Notes under the pieces: generated by a model
What the model was told of the DNA's origin: nothing
Database searches by the model: none
What the model saw: the letters and a program-made list of their open reading frames with translations, nothing else
Assembly: GCF_016482685.1 (NCBI RefSeq)
Contig: NZ_JACYHF010000014.1
Coordinates: forward strand, 94,924-158,923
DNA length: 64,000 nt
DNA from: Streptomyces sp. DSM 110735
GTDB lineage: Bacteria; Actinomycetota; Actinomycetes; Streptomycetales; Streptomycetaceae
Direction: 5' to 3'
Position numbers and translations under genes: made by a program
Shown here: positions 8,529-17,940 of the stretch, one piece after another
How positions within the stretch are numbered: the first letter of the stretch is position 1
How the letters are laid out: each line of letters begins with the position of its first letter

Positions 8529-8939
8529 TCACAGCGCGATCGCCGGTGCGTACGTCCCGAAGCTCCAGACGTTGCCCTCGGCGTCGCGCGCCATGTAGTC
8601 CCGCGAGCCGTAGTCCTGGTCCGTCGGGGGCATCAGGATCTCCACGCCGTGCTCCACGGCCCGCTGGTGGTGGGCGTCCACGTCGTCCACGACGATGTAC
8701 ACCCCCGCGGGCCCGGCGTCCTTCATCACCGAGTCGAAGACGCCGCCGCGGCCCTTGGAGCCGACCATCACCGCGCCGTTGCCCTGGGCCAGCTCGGCGT
8801 GCAGCACCATGCCGTCCTCCGACTCGTACACCGTCAGCTCGGTGAAGCCGAGAGCCTCCGTGAGCTGCCCGATCGCGGCTTTCGCGTCCGCGTAGAGCAC
8901 CGTCGGGTAGACGCTCGGCCGTCCGTCCCTCACCGTCAT
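8529..8939 (-). CDS. VOC (glyoxalase/bleomycin-resistance fold) family protein
   Basis: Small cytosolic protein of 136 residues with the paired beta-alpha-beta-beta-beta units of the VOC fold. YPTVLYADAKAAIGQLTEALGF opens the first module, and VDDVDAHHQRAVEHGVEI with DYGSRDYMARDAEGNVWSFGTY forms the second, as in PhnB-like proteins. The terminal DxEGNxWSFG block is a family hallmark. ATG 8939 has GGGAG 8 nt upstream; the in-frame GTG 9 nt earlier overlaps that ribosome-binding site, so it was not chosen. Metal ligands are incomplete by eye, so enzymatic activity is not assured. Confidence 0.88.
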   Translation of the reverse strand: MTVRDGRPSVYPTVLYADAKAAIGQLTEALGFTELTVYESEDGMVLHAELAQGNGAVMVGSKGRGGVFDSVMKDAGPAGVYIVVDDVDAHHQRAVEHGVEILMPPTDQDYGSRDYMARDAEGNVWSFGTYAPAIAL

Positions 8940-9055
8940 GGCGATCACTCCCTTGTGCGCCGGGTACTCCGGACGGTCCTGTCCGGATCCGTGGTGACTC
9001 GCCGCTCAGTGTGACACCCGCCACTGACAACGCCCCGGGTCTTTCCCCCTGCCCG

Positions 9056-9946
9056 TCAGCCGAAGGTGTCGCACCGCGCCGGGTCGCCCGTGCGGTAGCC
9101 CTGGTCGAACCACTGCTGGCGCTGGAGTGAGGAGCCATGCGTCCAGGTCTCCGGGGTCACCCGGCCCTGGAACTCCTGCTGGATGCGGTCGTCGCCCACG
9201 GCAGCGGCGGCGTCCAGACCGTCCTTGATGTCCGCCGGGGTCAGGCTGGTGATCAGTGGGCGCCCGGTCGCCGGGTCCGGGGTCGTCGTCGCGTGGTGCG
9301 CCCACACGCCCGCGTAGCAGTCCGCCTGCAGCTCGGTGCGCACCGAGTTGCTGTTCTCGCCGGTCATCCCGTCCTGGGTGCGGCCCAGCGTGCCCTCCAG
9401 GTCCTGCACGTGGTGGCCGTACTCGTGCGCGACGACGTACGCCTGCGCGAACGGACCCCCGCTCGCCCCGAACTTCGTCCGCAGCTCGTCGAAGAAGCCG
9501 AGGTCCAGATAGACCTTGCGGTCCCCGGGGCAGTAGAACGGTCCCACCGCCGAGGTCGCCGCCCCGCAGGCGGTACGGATCTGGCCGGTGAACAGCACGG
9601 TCGGCGCCGGGGTGTAGGTACGGCCCTGGGAGCGGAACTCCTGCGACCAGTAGTCCTGCACGCTGTTGACCACCGCCACCATCCGGCAGTCGGTCCGCGT
9701 GTTCGCGTCCTTGCCGGTACGGCACGACTCCTGCACCTGCCCCAGCGACGACGGCTGCGGCGCCGCCTGATCGCCCCCGGACGACAGCCCGAGCTGATCC
9801 GGCCCGACCCCCAGGAACAGCGCCAGCAACAGCGCGATCAGCCCGCCGATGCCACCCCCGATGGTCGCCCGCCCACCCGGAATCCGGCTCCCGCGCACGT
9901 CCTGCACCTCGGACGTGTCGAGATTCGCGTCGTCGTCGAACTGCAC
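9056..9946 (-). CDS. YpfJ-family neutral zinc metallopeptidase
   Basis: Membrane-anchored zinc metalloprotease-like protein of 296 residues. A short acidic N-terminus (MQFDDDANLD) precedes one transmembrane helix at about residues 30-47 (GGIGGLIALLLALFLGV). The catalytic motif VVAHEYGHHVQ is near residue 174, and the third zinc ligand probably comes from ELQADCYAG downstream. This matches E. coli YpfJ in architecture. GTG 9946 was chosen since family members start with the Q/WxDRR-like acidic stretch and GGAAGG lies about 10 nt upstream. Function in Streptomyces is not established. Confidence 0.9.
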   Translation of the reverse strand: MQFDDDANLDTSEVQDVRGSRIPGGRATIGGGIGGLIALLLALFLGVGPDQLGLSSGGDQAAPQPSSLGQVQESCRTGKDANTRTDCRMVAVVNSVQDYWSQEFRSQGRTYTPAPTVLFTGQIRTACGAATSAVGPFYCPGDRKVYLDLGFFDELRTKFGASGGPFAQAYVVAHEYGHHVQDLEGTLGRTQDGMTGENSNSVRTELQADCYAGVWAHHATTTPDPATGRPLITSLTPADIKDGLDAAAAVGDDRIQQEFQGRVTPETWTHGSSLQRQQWFDQGYRTGDPARCDTFG

Positions 9947-10740
9947 CGACCCCACACCTTCCGTCCCACGCCGCCCTCACATCCGGCGCCCTGCCGCCAT
10001 CCTTACCCGTCCACTTGCCCCCGACCACCGCGGAACCCTGCGGGGCTTCCACCAGGTCCCGTGCGGGGCGGCGGTCCCGTGGAGCGAGTGGGGGTCATGC
10101 GAGCGGCAAGAGCGGCGGGGCGACGGCCCTGCGGGACCGGGCGGCGGCCCCTCGCGGGTCCAGTGGCGCCCCTGGGCGCTGAGCAGCCGGGCAGAGGTCG
10201 CTCGCTCGCGGCGGAGGGGCGTCGTGCGAGGGCAGCTCCCGCTGTGGCAGCGAGGGCGGCCGGTGGCCGCGGGGAACGCGGAGTGGTCTCACGCGCGTGA
10301 GCGGTGATCCTGGGCGGACGGGGGATGGTCCCGCGGGGACAGGCGACGATCCCCCGCGCGAGCAGTGCCCCTGCGAGGACGGCCAACCCCGACCCCGGAG
10401 CCAACCCCGACCCCGGAGCCACCCCTCACCCCCGGAGCCGACTCACCCGCGCGTGACCATCCCGCCCCCGGGCGCGCCCCCTCACCCCCGGAGCCACCCC
10501 GCACCCCCGGAGCCGACTCACCCGCGCACGACCATCCCGCCACCGGGCGCACCCCCTCACCCCCGAAGCCGACTCACTCGCGCACGACCACCCGCCACCG
10601 GGCGCACCTCCTCCTCTCCGGAGCCGACCCCACCCCCGCACACCCCGAAGACACCCCCCGCCCCCGCCGAACCCCCGCCAACCCCCGGAGGGTCCCCGCG
10701 TCAGGAAATCCCCTTGCCCGCCCCCGTTAGACTTGCCCGC
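9947..10740. other. Gene-free spacer with low-complexity and tandem repeats
   Basis: No convincing gene lies in this 0.8 kb. Open frames here are Pro/Arg-rich in every direction and lack ribosome-binding sites. The right half holds the 56-bp tandem repeats listed separately. The last 15 bp carry the -10-like hexamer TAGACT (10728-10733) for the ABC-F unit. Confidence 0.7.
10438..10623. repeat. Three 55-56-bp tandem repeats
   Basis: Units start with CCGACTCACYCGCGCRYGACC at 10438-10493, 10513-10568 and 10569-10623. A 19-bp insert (10494-10512) that repeats the unit's own ACCCCCGGAG ending separates the first two. Further ACCCCGGAGCC copies lie just upstream at 10385-10420. The repeat is pyrimidine-rich on the plus strand, with no recognisable coding sense. 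Confidence 0.85.
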
Positions 10741-10764
10741 ATGGCCTTTCTCCTCGCGCATTAG
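10741..10764 (+). CDS. Possible leaderless 7-residue leader peptide before the ABC-F gene
   Basis: ATG-GCC-TTT-CTC-CTC-GCG-CAT-TAG encodes MAFLLAH. The -10-like hexamer TAGACT (10728-10733) ends exactly 7 nt before the ATG, so transcription would start at the A of ATG and give a leaderless message. The ABC-F start codon is 63 nt past the stop. Regulatory leader ORFs are known upstream of several antibiotic-resistance ABC-F genes, so a translation-sensing role is plausible. No canonical -35 hexamer is visible and coding is not proven. Confidence 0.45.
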   Translation: MAFLLAH

Positions 10765-10827
10765 ACGGCGGGAACGCCCTCAGCAGACCGCCCGACGATC
10801 CCGTCCCGTACGCCCAGGAGCCTGTCC

Positions 10828-12426
<1,599 letters not shown>

Positions 12427-12514
12427 TCCACGGACATGGATCATTCGGCCGATCGGTGATCCCTCATCTGTGTGAGATCTCCTCGTACCGAGGTGTGTCG
12501 TACACGGATTTCGC

Positions 12515-12545
12515 GGCCGGTCCCTCCCGTGCGGAGGGGCCGGCC
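12515..12545. terminator. Terminator after the ABC-F gene
   Basis: GGCCGG-TCCCTCC (12515-12527) pairs with GGAGGGG-CCGGCC (12533-12545) around a 5-nt loop; one position is a G-T pair. It lies 90 bp past the ABC-F stop codon. Confidence 0.75.
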
Positions 12546-12748
12546 GCTTCGCGTCCGTGACCTGGTGATTCACCAGAAAGCCGCGCGGAAAGCCCGCGCA
12601 TCCAGCCGTGGAATACGGGATTCCGCATGTGGGGATGTGCTCCTGTCGTCACAACCTTGTCTCACGGACCTTGCCGAATGGGTGGCCAACCCGCCCCGGA
12701 GGGGTGATCATGAGAAGACCAGAGCGCACTTCCCATGAGGAGGCACGG

Positions 12749-12970
12749 GTGGCCGAGACTCTGAAGAAGGGCAGCCGGGTGACCGGCGCCGCGCGCGACA
12801 AGCTCGCGGCAGACCTGAAGAAGAAGTACGACTCCGGTGCGAGCATTCGAGCGCTGGCCGAGGAGACCGGCCGCTCGTATGGCTTCGTGCACCGGATGCT
12901 CAGCGAGTCGGGCGTCACGCTGCGTGGGCGTGGCGGAGCGACCCGGGGCAAGAAGGCCGCATCGTCCTGA
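12749..12970 (+). CDS. Small helix-turn-helix protein, Streptomyces-conserved
   Basis: A 73-residue basic protein. The core KKKYDSGASIRALAEETGRSYGFVHRMLSESG (about residues 25-56) reads as a classic helix-turn-helix: SIRALAEETG is the first helix and turn, SYGFVHRMLSE the recognition helix. Lys/Arg-rich ends (RGRGGATRGKKA) would favour DNA contact. GTG 12749 is preceded by a perfect GAGGAGG; an in-frame start further upstream would add a tail unlike the family. It is probably a nucleoid-associated or WhiB/Lsr2-like accessory DNA-binding protein; I know of no proven target. Confidence 0.85.
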   Translation: MAETLKKGSRVTGAARDKLAADLKKKYDSGASIRALAEETGRSYGFVHRMLSESGVTLRGRGGATRGKKAASS

Positions 12971-13000
12971 CTCCGGGCGGCCCATCGGCTTCGATGGTGG

Positions 13001-13032
13001 CCACCCGGTCGGTCGTGTGATCGCCCGGGTGG
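13001..13032. terminator. Hairpin after the small HTH gene
   Basis: CCACCCGG (13001-13008) pairs with CCGGGTGG (13025-13032) across a 16-nt loop, 31 bp past the HTH stop codon and 67 bp before the enoyl-CoA hydratase start. No U tract, so the terminator call is tentative. Confidence 0.45.
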
Positions 13033-13098
13033 TTACTGTGCAGTCACTTCGCGTGCCGTACGGCACCGCGTGATGACCGCACCCATCGGAGGCGCCCC

Positions 13099-13902
13099 AT
13101 GGCTTCGCCCGACCAGGACCTCGCTCCTGTACTCGACAAGGACGGCGTACGGCTCACCGTCGACGACGCGCTCGCCACGGTGACGCTGACCAACCCGGCC
13201 AAGCGCAACGCGCAGAGCCCCGCCATGTGGCGGGCGCTGGCCGAGGCGGGGAAGCTGCTGCCGGGCACCGTGCGTGTCGTCGTGCTGCGCGGCGAGGGCC
13301 AGTCCTTCTCCGCCGGTCTCGACCGACGCATGTTCACGCCGGAGGGGATCGAGGGCGAGCCGACCTTCGTCGACCTCGCGCGCCGTGACGACGCCGGGAT
13401 CGACGCGACCATCGCCGAGTACCAGGAGGCGTTCACCTGGTGGCGACGGAACGACCTCGTGTCCATCGCCGCTGTCCAGGGCCATGCGATCGGGGCCGGT
13501 TTCCAGCTCGCGCTCGCCTGCGACCTGCGCATCGTCGCCGACGACGTGCAGTTCGCCATGCGAGAGACGAGCCTGGGGCTGGTGCCCGACCTCACGGGCA
13601 CCCACCCGCTGGTCGGCCTGGTCGGATACGCCCGCGCGCTGGAGATCTGCGTGACGGGCCGCTTCGTGCACGCCGAGGAGGCGGTCGTCTCCGGGCTTGC
13701 CAACGCGGCGGTCCCGGTCGCCGAACTCGACGCGGCGACCGCCGACCTGGCCGCCGCGCTCCTCGCCGCGCCCCGCGACGCCGTGGTGGAGACCAAGGCA
13801 CTGCTGCGCGGCGCCCCCGAGCGCACCTACGACGAGCAGCGCACGGCCGAGCGCGCCGCCCAGACCCGCCGTCTGCGCGACCTCGCGGGCATCGGCGACT
13901 GA
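13099..13902 (+). CDS. Enoyl-CoA hydratase/isomerase family protein
   Basis: Crotonase-fold protein of 267 residues acting on acyl-CoA thioesters in the cytosol. LTNPAKRNAQSPAMW near residue 34 and GEGQSFSAGLDRRMF near residue 68 form the first half of the CoA/oxyanion site. IAAVQGHAIGAGFQLALACDLRI near residue 128 supplies the second, and MRETSLGLVPDLTGTHPL follows. The usual catalytic glutamates of true hydratases are not all evident: the second position reads LVPDLTGT with Asp, which is common in isomerase or unclassified members. ATG 13099 has GGAGG upstream. It is an isolated gene, so its pathway is unknown. Confidence 0.9.
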   Translation: MASPDQDLAPVLDKDGVRLTVDDALATVTLTNPAKRNAQSPAMWRALAEAGKLLPGTVRVVVLRGEGQSFSAGLDRRMFTPEGIEGEPTFVDLARRDDAGIDATIAEYQEAFTWWRRNDLVSIAAVQGHAIGAGFQLALACDLRIVADDVQFAMRETSLGLVPDLTGTHPLVGLVGYARALEICVTGRFVHAEEAVVSGLANAAVPVAELDAATADLAAALLAAPRDAVVETKALLRGAPERTYDEQRTAERAAQTRRLRDLAGIGD

Positions 13903-13939
13903 GCCCCCGCGTCACCCCGCGAAAGCCGCGACTCACGGC

Positions 13940-14692
13940 TCAGGTGAGGGGACCGGACTCCGCTTCCGGTTCCTCCACCGCCGTCACCAGCACCGCCACC
14001 GTCGGACGGTCCTCCAACGCGTCCCGTACCGCCGTACGCACCGCGCGGGCCACGTCGGCGGTGCGGTGGACGGGGTCGGCGGCCAGCTCCACGCACACAT
14101 GGCGCCGGGGGAGCGAGGCGGGCACGGCGGGCCGTTCCGTCCGCACCACCCCGCAGCGGTCCCCGAGCACCGCCGTCAGCCGGGTCACCCCGGGCACCGC
14201 CCGCGCGGCGGTGGCCACCAGATAGCCGTCGGGATCCGTCGCCTCGGCGGCGGACGGCGGCGCGGGCGCGCGGCGCGGCTCGGGCGGCGGATCCGCCGGA
14301 CCCAGCAGATCCGTCACCCGCAGGTCCACCTCGGTCACCACCAGCCCGAGCCGCCGGACCGCCGCGTCCGCGAGCGCGGCGCGCAGCAGCTCCGCCGTCA
14401 CCGGCAGCGGGCGTTCCGCGCCCGCCGCGAAGTCCGCCGTCACCCGCAGGGCGCCCGGCGGCAGCGCGCTCGGCGGCGGCGGTACGACCGGTTCCCCGGC
14501 GTCCGCCGGATCGGCGAGCCCGATCCTGAGGGCCCCCAGCCGTACCCCCGGCACTTCGTCCGTGGCCGCGCTCCCCAGCACCGCCCCGGCCGCCTGCTCC
14601 GAGATCCACGCGCCGTCGCGGCTCCCGCCGAGCGGCAGAAGTCTGCCCACGCCCAGCCGCTGACGCACCGCCTGTGTCCACTCAGCCGTCAT
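13940..14692 (-). CDS. Hypothetical protein divergent from the Asp23 operon
   Basis: A 250-residue Ala/Pro-rich protein transcribed away from asp23. Residues 165-240 (ATAARAVPGVTRL then RHVCVELAADPVHRTADVARAVRTAVRDAL) resemble the core of Asp23: AAxxVpGV followed by a beta strand and xxVAxxVRxxV. I infer a diverged Asp23-like domain, possibly duplicated, because residues 80-140 show the weaker LRVTADFAAGAERPLPVTAELLRAALADA pattern. It shares an 87-bp divergent promoter region with asp23, so a role in the same envelope-stress system is likely. Not assigned to a named family. Confidence 0.75.
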   Translation of the reverse strand: MTAEWTQAVRQRLGVGRLLPLGGSRDGAWISEQAAGAVLGSAATDEVPGVRLGALRIGLADPADAGEPVVPPPPSALPPGALRVTADFAAGAERPLPVTAELLRAALADAAVRRLGLVVTEVDLRVTDLLGPADPPPEPRRAPAPPSAAEATDPDGYLVATAARAVPGVTRLTAVLGDRCGVVRTERPAVPASLPRRHVCVELAADPVHRTADVARAVRTAVRDALEDRPTVAVLVTAVEEPEAESGPLT

Positions 14693-14779
14693 TCCTCCAG
14701 CCTGCCGTATACCTGGCGCGCATTCGCGCAGCCGTGCTTACGGTGGTCCAGGAACCACGACCGAAAGGGACCTACGGCG

Positions 14780-15256
14780 ATGACCGAGACGACGACGAGC
14801 CCCGGCGGAAACGACGAGTCGCAGGTGTCCACCCGCAAGACCACCCGGCGCGGCGGCGGTGACCCGGCGGCCCGGGGACGCACCACCATCGCGGACGGCG
14901 TGGTGGAGAAGATCGCCGGAATGGCCGCACGCGACGTGGTCGGCGTGCACGCCATGGGCAGCGGGCTCGCCCGCACCTTCGGCGCCGTGCGCGACCGGGT
15001 GCCGGGCGGCTCCAAGGCCGTGACCCGGGGCGTGAAGGCAGAGGTCGGCGAGGTGCAGACCGCGCTCGACCTGGAGATCGTCGTCGAGTACGGCTACTCC
15101 ATCGGCGACGTCGCCCGCGCGGTGCGCGAGAACGTGGTCGCCGCCGTGGAGCGCATGACCTCGCTGGAGGTCGTGGAGGTCAACATCGCGGTCAGCGACG
15201 TCAAGCTGCCCGACGAGGAGGACGACGAGGAACCCGCCCAGCCACGTATTCAGTGA
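14780..15256 (+). CDS. Asp23/Gls24 family envelope stress response protein
   Basis: A 158-residue soluble protein. Asp23 proteins line the inner face of the membrane via the AmaP anchor and are induced by alkaline or envelope stress in Firmicutes. The domain spans residues 37-145: GRTTIADGVVEKIAGMAARDVVGVHAMGSG opens it, and VVEYGYSIGDVARAVRENVVAAVERMTSLEVVEVNIAVSDV closes it. The start ATG 14780 follows GAAAGGGA. It leads a five-gene block: asp23, DUF2273, Asp23-like, DUF6286, AmaP. The order mirrors the known amaP-DUF2273-asp23 clusters, with actinobacterial additions. Confidence 0.92.
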   Translation: MTETTTSPGGNDESQVSTRKTTRRGGGDPAARGRTTIADGVVEKIAGMAARDVVGVHAMGSGLARTFGAVRDRVPGGSKAVTRGVKAEVGEVQTALDLEIVVEYGYSIGDVARAVRENVVAAVERMTSLEVVEVNIAVSDVKLPDEEDDEEPAQPRIQ

Positions 15257-15323
15257 GCTGCGCGTATTCACCGCGTCGTAGGGGGAATCCGGGTTGTGGG
15301 GGCCTGACGAACTGAGGAGCGCT

Positions 15324-15518
15324 ATGAGCATGGCCGTGGCCGGCATGATCGCCGGCTTGGCGCTGGGATTCGCCGGGTACTTCGGCGGATTCGGGGCCTT
15401 CCTGCTGGTGGCGGCGCTCGGAGCCGTCGGGTTCGTCGTCGGCCGCTTCCTGGACGGCGACCTGGAGCCGGGTGACTTCTTCCGCGCCCGCGACGGCCGG
15501 CGCGACCGGCGGCGGTGA
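15324..15518 (+). CDS. DUF2273-type small membrane protein
   Basis: A 64-residue protein made of two close hydrophobic segments (residues 3-20 and 22-43, rich in Gly/Ala/Phe) and a basic tail RARDGRRDRRR. Size, position and pattern fit DUF2273, the small membrane partner of Asp23/AmaP systems. ATG 15324 has a clear GAGGAG. Its TGA overlaps the GTG of the next gene (GTGA), indicating translational coupling. Confidence 0.85.
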   Translation: MSMAVAGMIAGLALGFAGYFGGFGAFLLVAALGAVGFVVGRFLDGDLEPGDFFRARDGRRDRRR

Positions 15519-15934
15519 ACACCGTGAGCGCGACGGCGGCCGGCCGTCCGGCCACGGAGCCCACCCCGGCGGGCGAGCGCGGCGCCACCCGGATCGCGGA
15601 CAAGGCCGTCGCGAAGATCGCCGCCCAGGCGGCCCGCGAGGCGCTCGCCCCGCTCCCGCCGGGCGTCGGAAAACCGCACGCCACCGTCGCCGTACGTTCC
15701 CACGGCTCCGGCACCCACCGCGGCGAGGGCGGTCCGTTCGGCACGGCACGCGTGCGGGTCTCCCTCGAACTCGCCTACCCGGCGGACATCGGCGCCCGCT
15801 GCGCCGCCGTCCGTAGCCGGGTCACCGAACGGGTGAGCGCGCTGGCGAACATGACGGTGCCCGAGGTGGTCGTCCAGGTCGAGCGGCTGCACCCGGTGGC
15901 CGCCCCCGGTGACGCGCACGGGAGGACGTCATGA
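15515..15934 (+). CDS. Second, shorter Asp23-like protein
   Basis: A 139-residue protein with an Asp23-type layout: GATRIADKAVAKIAAQAAREAL (residues 23-44) corresponds to the opening helix, and ARVRVSLELAYPADIGARCAAVRSRVTERVSALANMTVPEVVVQVERL (residues 77-124) to the strand-helix-strand end. It is more diverged than the first Asp23 gene and has an unstructured middle. Starts within the stop of the DUF2273 gene and overlaps the next gene by ATGA, so it is firmly in the operon. Confidence 0.85.
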   Translation: MNTVSATAAGRPATEPTPAGERGATRIADKAVAKIAAQAAREALAPLPPGVGKPHATVAVRSHGSGTHRGEGGPFGTARVRVSLELAYPADIGARCAAVRSRVTERVSALANMTVPEVVVQVERLHPVAAPGDAHGRTS

Positions 15935-16545
15935 GCGAGAACACCACCCACCGCCTGCCCGTCCTCGACCCCGACGAGCAGCCCGCACCCCCGCCCGAGA
16001 AGAGCAGCGGCCGCTTCTGGTCCGCGCGCCGTGTCCCGGCCGCCCTCGTCGCCCTGTGCCTGATCGGCGGCGCGGGTCTGCTGCTGTACGACGTGGCCGC
16101 CGTGCGCGCCGGGCACCCCGCGATGTACTGGCGCCGCGAACTGGCCCGGCAGCTCGCCGAGCAGCGGGTCGACGCGATCCCGGTGCTGGCGGGCGCCGCC
16201 TTCGTCGCCGCCGTCGGACTCTGGCTGCTCCTCCTCGCGCTCACGCCCGGACTGCGCCGCCTGTTGCCCATGAGCCGCCCGCACCCCGACGTGCGCGCCG
16301 CGCTGCGCCGCGAGGCGGCGGCGGTGCTGCTGCGCGACCGCGCCATGGACATCTCCGGCGTCCGCGAGGCACACGTCCGGGTCGGACGCAGAAAGGCGGA
16401 CGTCAAGGTGGTCTCGCACTTCCGCGAACCGGAGGAGGTCCGCGAGGACCTCGACACCACGCTCGACGGCGCGGTCCGCGAGCTGGGGCTGAGCCGCCCG
16501 CCGAAGCTGTCGGTCCGGGTCCGCCGCCCGGGGAAGAAGGGGTGA
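15931..16545 (+). CDS. DUF6286-type membrane protein of the Asp23 operon
   Basis: A 204-residue protein with two transmembrane helices (about residues 36-56 and 88-108) joined by a region containing HPAMYWRRELARQLAEQRVD, then a cytosolic C-terminal domain (residues 115-200). The tail VLLRDRAMDISGVREAHVRVGRRKADVKVVSHFREPEEVREDLDTTL resembles the cytosolic domain of AmaP-like anchors. I assign it to DUF6286 by context and pattern. ATG 15931 overlaps the preceding stop (ATGA). Confidence 0.8.
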   Translation: MSENTTHRLPVLDPDEQPAPPPEKSSGRFWSARRVPAALVALCLIGGAGLLLYDVAAVRAGHPAMYWRRELARQLAEQRVDAIPVLAGAAFVAAVGLWLLLLALTPGLRRLLPMSRPHPDVRAALRREAAAVLLRDRAMDISGVREAHVRVGRRKADVKVVSHFREPEEVREDLDTTLDGAVRELGLSRPPKLSVRVRRPGKKG

Positions 16546-16550
16546 GCCCG

Positions 16551-17132
16551 ATGCGCACCGGCATCGTCAACCGGGTCCTGCTCGCGCTCGCGGGGCTGTT
16601 GCTGCTCGCCCTCGGCGGTGTGGTCCTCGCCGCCGGACTCGGGGCGCCCTTCCCGCGCTGGTGGATCCACACCAGCGCGCACGACGTGCTGCTCAGCCGG
16701 GCGGAGCGCACCAGCTTCCGGGACACCGACTGGTGGTGGCCCGCCCTCATCGCGGGTCTGGCGATCCTGTTCCTGATCGGCGTGTGGTGGCTGGTGTCGG
16801 TCCTGCGCCGTCACCGGGTCTCCGAGGTACGGGTCGACACCGGCGACGGCGGCACCGCGCGGCTGCGCGGCTCCGCCCTGCAGAACGCCCTGGCCCGGGA
16901 CGCCTCGGGGCAGGAGGGCGTGGCCCAGAGCGACGTGCTGCTGACCGGTCGCCGCGGCGCGCCCGCGGTACGGGCGTGGTTCCGGCTGGAGCCGGACATG
17001 CCCCCCGGAGCCGCGCTCGCGGAGTTCACCTCCGGACCCCTGGCCCGCGCCCGGGACTCGGCGGGTCTTACGGCACTGCCCGCCGAGGTCCGGCTGCGGG
17101 TGATCAGGCACCGCGCCGAACGCGTCACCTGA
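16551..17132 (+). CDS. amaP: AmaP-like alkaline shock response membrane anchor
   Basis: A 193-residue membrane protein: one helix near the N-terminus (residues 7-30, NRVLLALAGLLLLALGGVVLAAG), a short external loop, a second helix (residues 62-82), and a cytosolic domain. That topology matches AmaP, which tethers Asp23 to the membrane. ATG 16551 has GAAGAAGGGG upstream; a GTG at 16542 overlapping the previous stop (GTGA) would add three residues. It is the last gene of the operon and runs toward a convergent SDR gene; no strong hairpin is seen in the 47-bp gap. Confidence 0.85.
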   Translation: MRTGIVNRVLLALAGLLLLALGGVVLAAGLGAPFPRWWIHTSAHDVLLSRAERTSFRDTDWWWPALIAGLAILFLIGVWWLVSVLRRHRVSEVRVDTGDGGTARLRGSALQNALARDASGQEGVAQSDVLLTGRRGAPAVRAWFRLEPDMPPGAALAEFTSGPLARARDSAGLTALPAEVRLRVIRHRAERVT

Positions 17133-17179
17133 TCACCGGGCGAGCAAGTCACCTCCCCGCAGCCGGAATTGATGGTCCG

Positions 17180-17935
17180 TCAGAACCCGTGCCGCATCCC
17201 GCCGTCCACCGGCAGCATCACGCCCGTCACATAGGACGCCGCCGGGGACAGCAGGAAGGCGGCGGTCCGCCCGAACTCCTCCGGGGCGCCGTAACGGCGC
17301 AGCGGGATACGGGACTCGGCGGCAGCCCGGGTCGCCTCGGGGTCGGCGGAGAGCCGGTCCAGCTCGCGCACCCGGTCGGTGTCGATCCGGCCCGGCAGCA
17401 GTCCGACGACTCGGATGCCGCGCGGTCCCAGCTCGTCCGCGAGGGACTTCGCGAACCCGGCGAGTCCGGGGCGCAGCCCGTTGGAGACGGTCAGCCCCGG
17501 GATCGGCTCATGCACCGAGCCGGAGAGCACGAAGCCGATGACCCCGCCCGGCTCCAGCTCGGCAGCCGCCGCGCGGGCCAGGCGCACCGCGCCGAGGAAC
17601 ACCGACTCGAAGGCGTCCTGCCACTGCTCGTCGGTCACGTCCGCCACGAACCCGGGCGGCGGTCCGCCCACGCTCACGAGGATGCCGTCGAGCCGCCCGA
17701 AGTGCTCACGGGCGGCAGCGATCAGCCGCTCCGGCGCCTCCGGATCGGCGTTGCCCACGGCCACGCCCACCGCGTCCGGTCCCAGCTCGGCGACCGCGTC
17801 GGCCACCCGCTCGGCGTCCCGTGACGTGACGACCACCTTCGCCCCGTCGGCGACCAACTGCCGCGCGGCGGCGTTGCCGAGCCCCCGCGAGGCGCCGGTC
17901 ACGATGTACACCCGGTCCTTCAGTCCAAGATCCAT
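17180..17935 (-). CDS. SDR-fold oxidoreductase lacking the YxxxK catalytic pair
   Basis: A 251-residue short-chain dehydrogenase-fold protein. The Rossmann motif TGASRGLGNAA (residues 13-23) and the C-terminal SYVTGVMLPVDGG are canonical. The active site is not: aligning the shared GFA-K/R-SLA block with FabG of this window places Ser where the catalytic Tyr belongs and Arg in place of Lys (SNGLR for YAASK). Such SDRs exist, but they may bind rather than reduce. It lies 5 bp downstream of the GH15 gene on the same strand and is probably co-transcribed. Confidence 0.88.
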   Translation of the reverse strand: MDLGLKDRVYIVTGASRGLGNAAARQLVADGAKVVVTSRDAERVADAVAELGPDAVGVAVGNADPEAPERLIAAAREHFGRLDGILVSVGGPPPGFVADVTDEQWQDAFESVFLGAVRLARAAAAELEPGGVIGFVLSGSVHEPIPGLTVSNGLRPGLAGFAKSLADELGPRGIRVVGLLPGRIDTDRVRELDRLSADPEATRAAAESRIPLRRYGAPEEFGRTAAFLLSPAASYVTGVMLPVDGGMRHGF

Positions 17936-17940
17936 GCCCC

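Noticed and set aside
10438..10623. CRISPR-like array
   Set aside because: Units abut each other with no unique spacers and no cas genes are near.
10297..10764. A Pro/Arg-rich frame through the tandem repeats
   Set aside because: The sequence is repeat-driven low complexity without a start signal; the repeats explain it.
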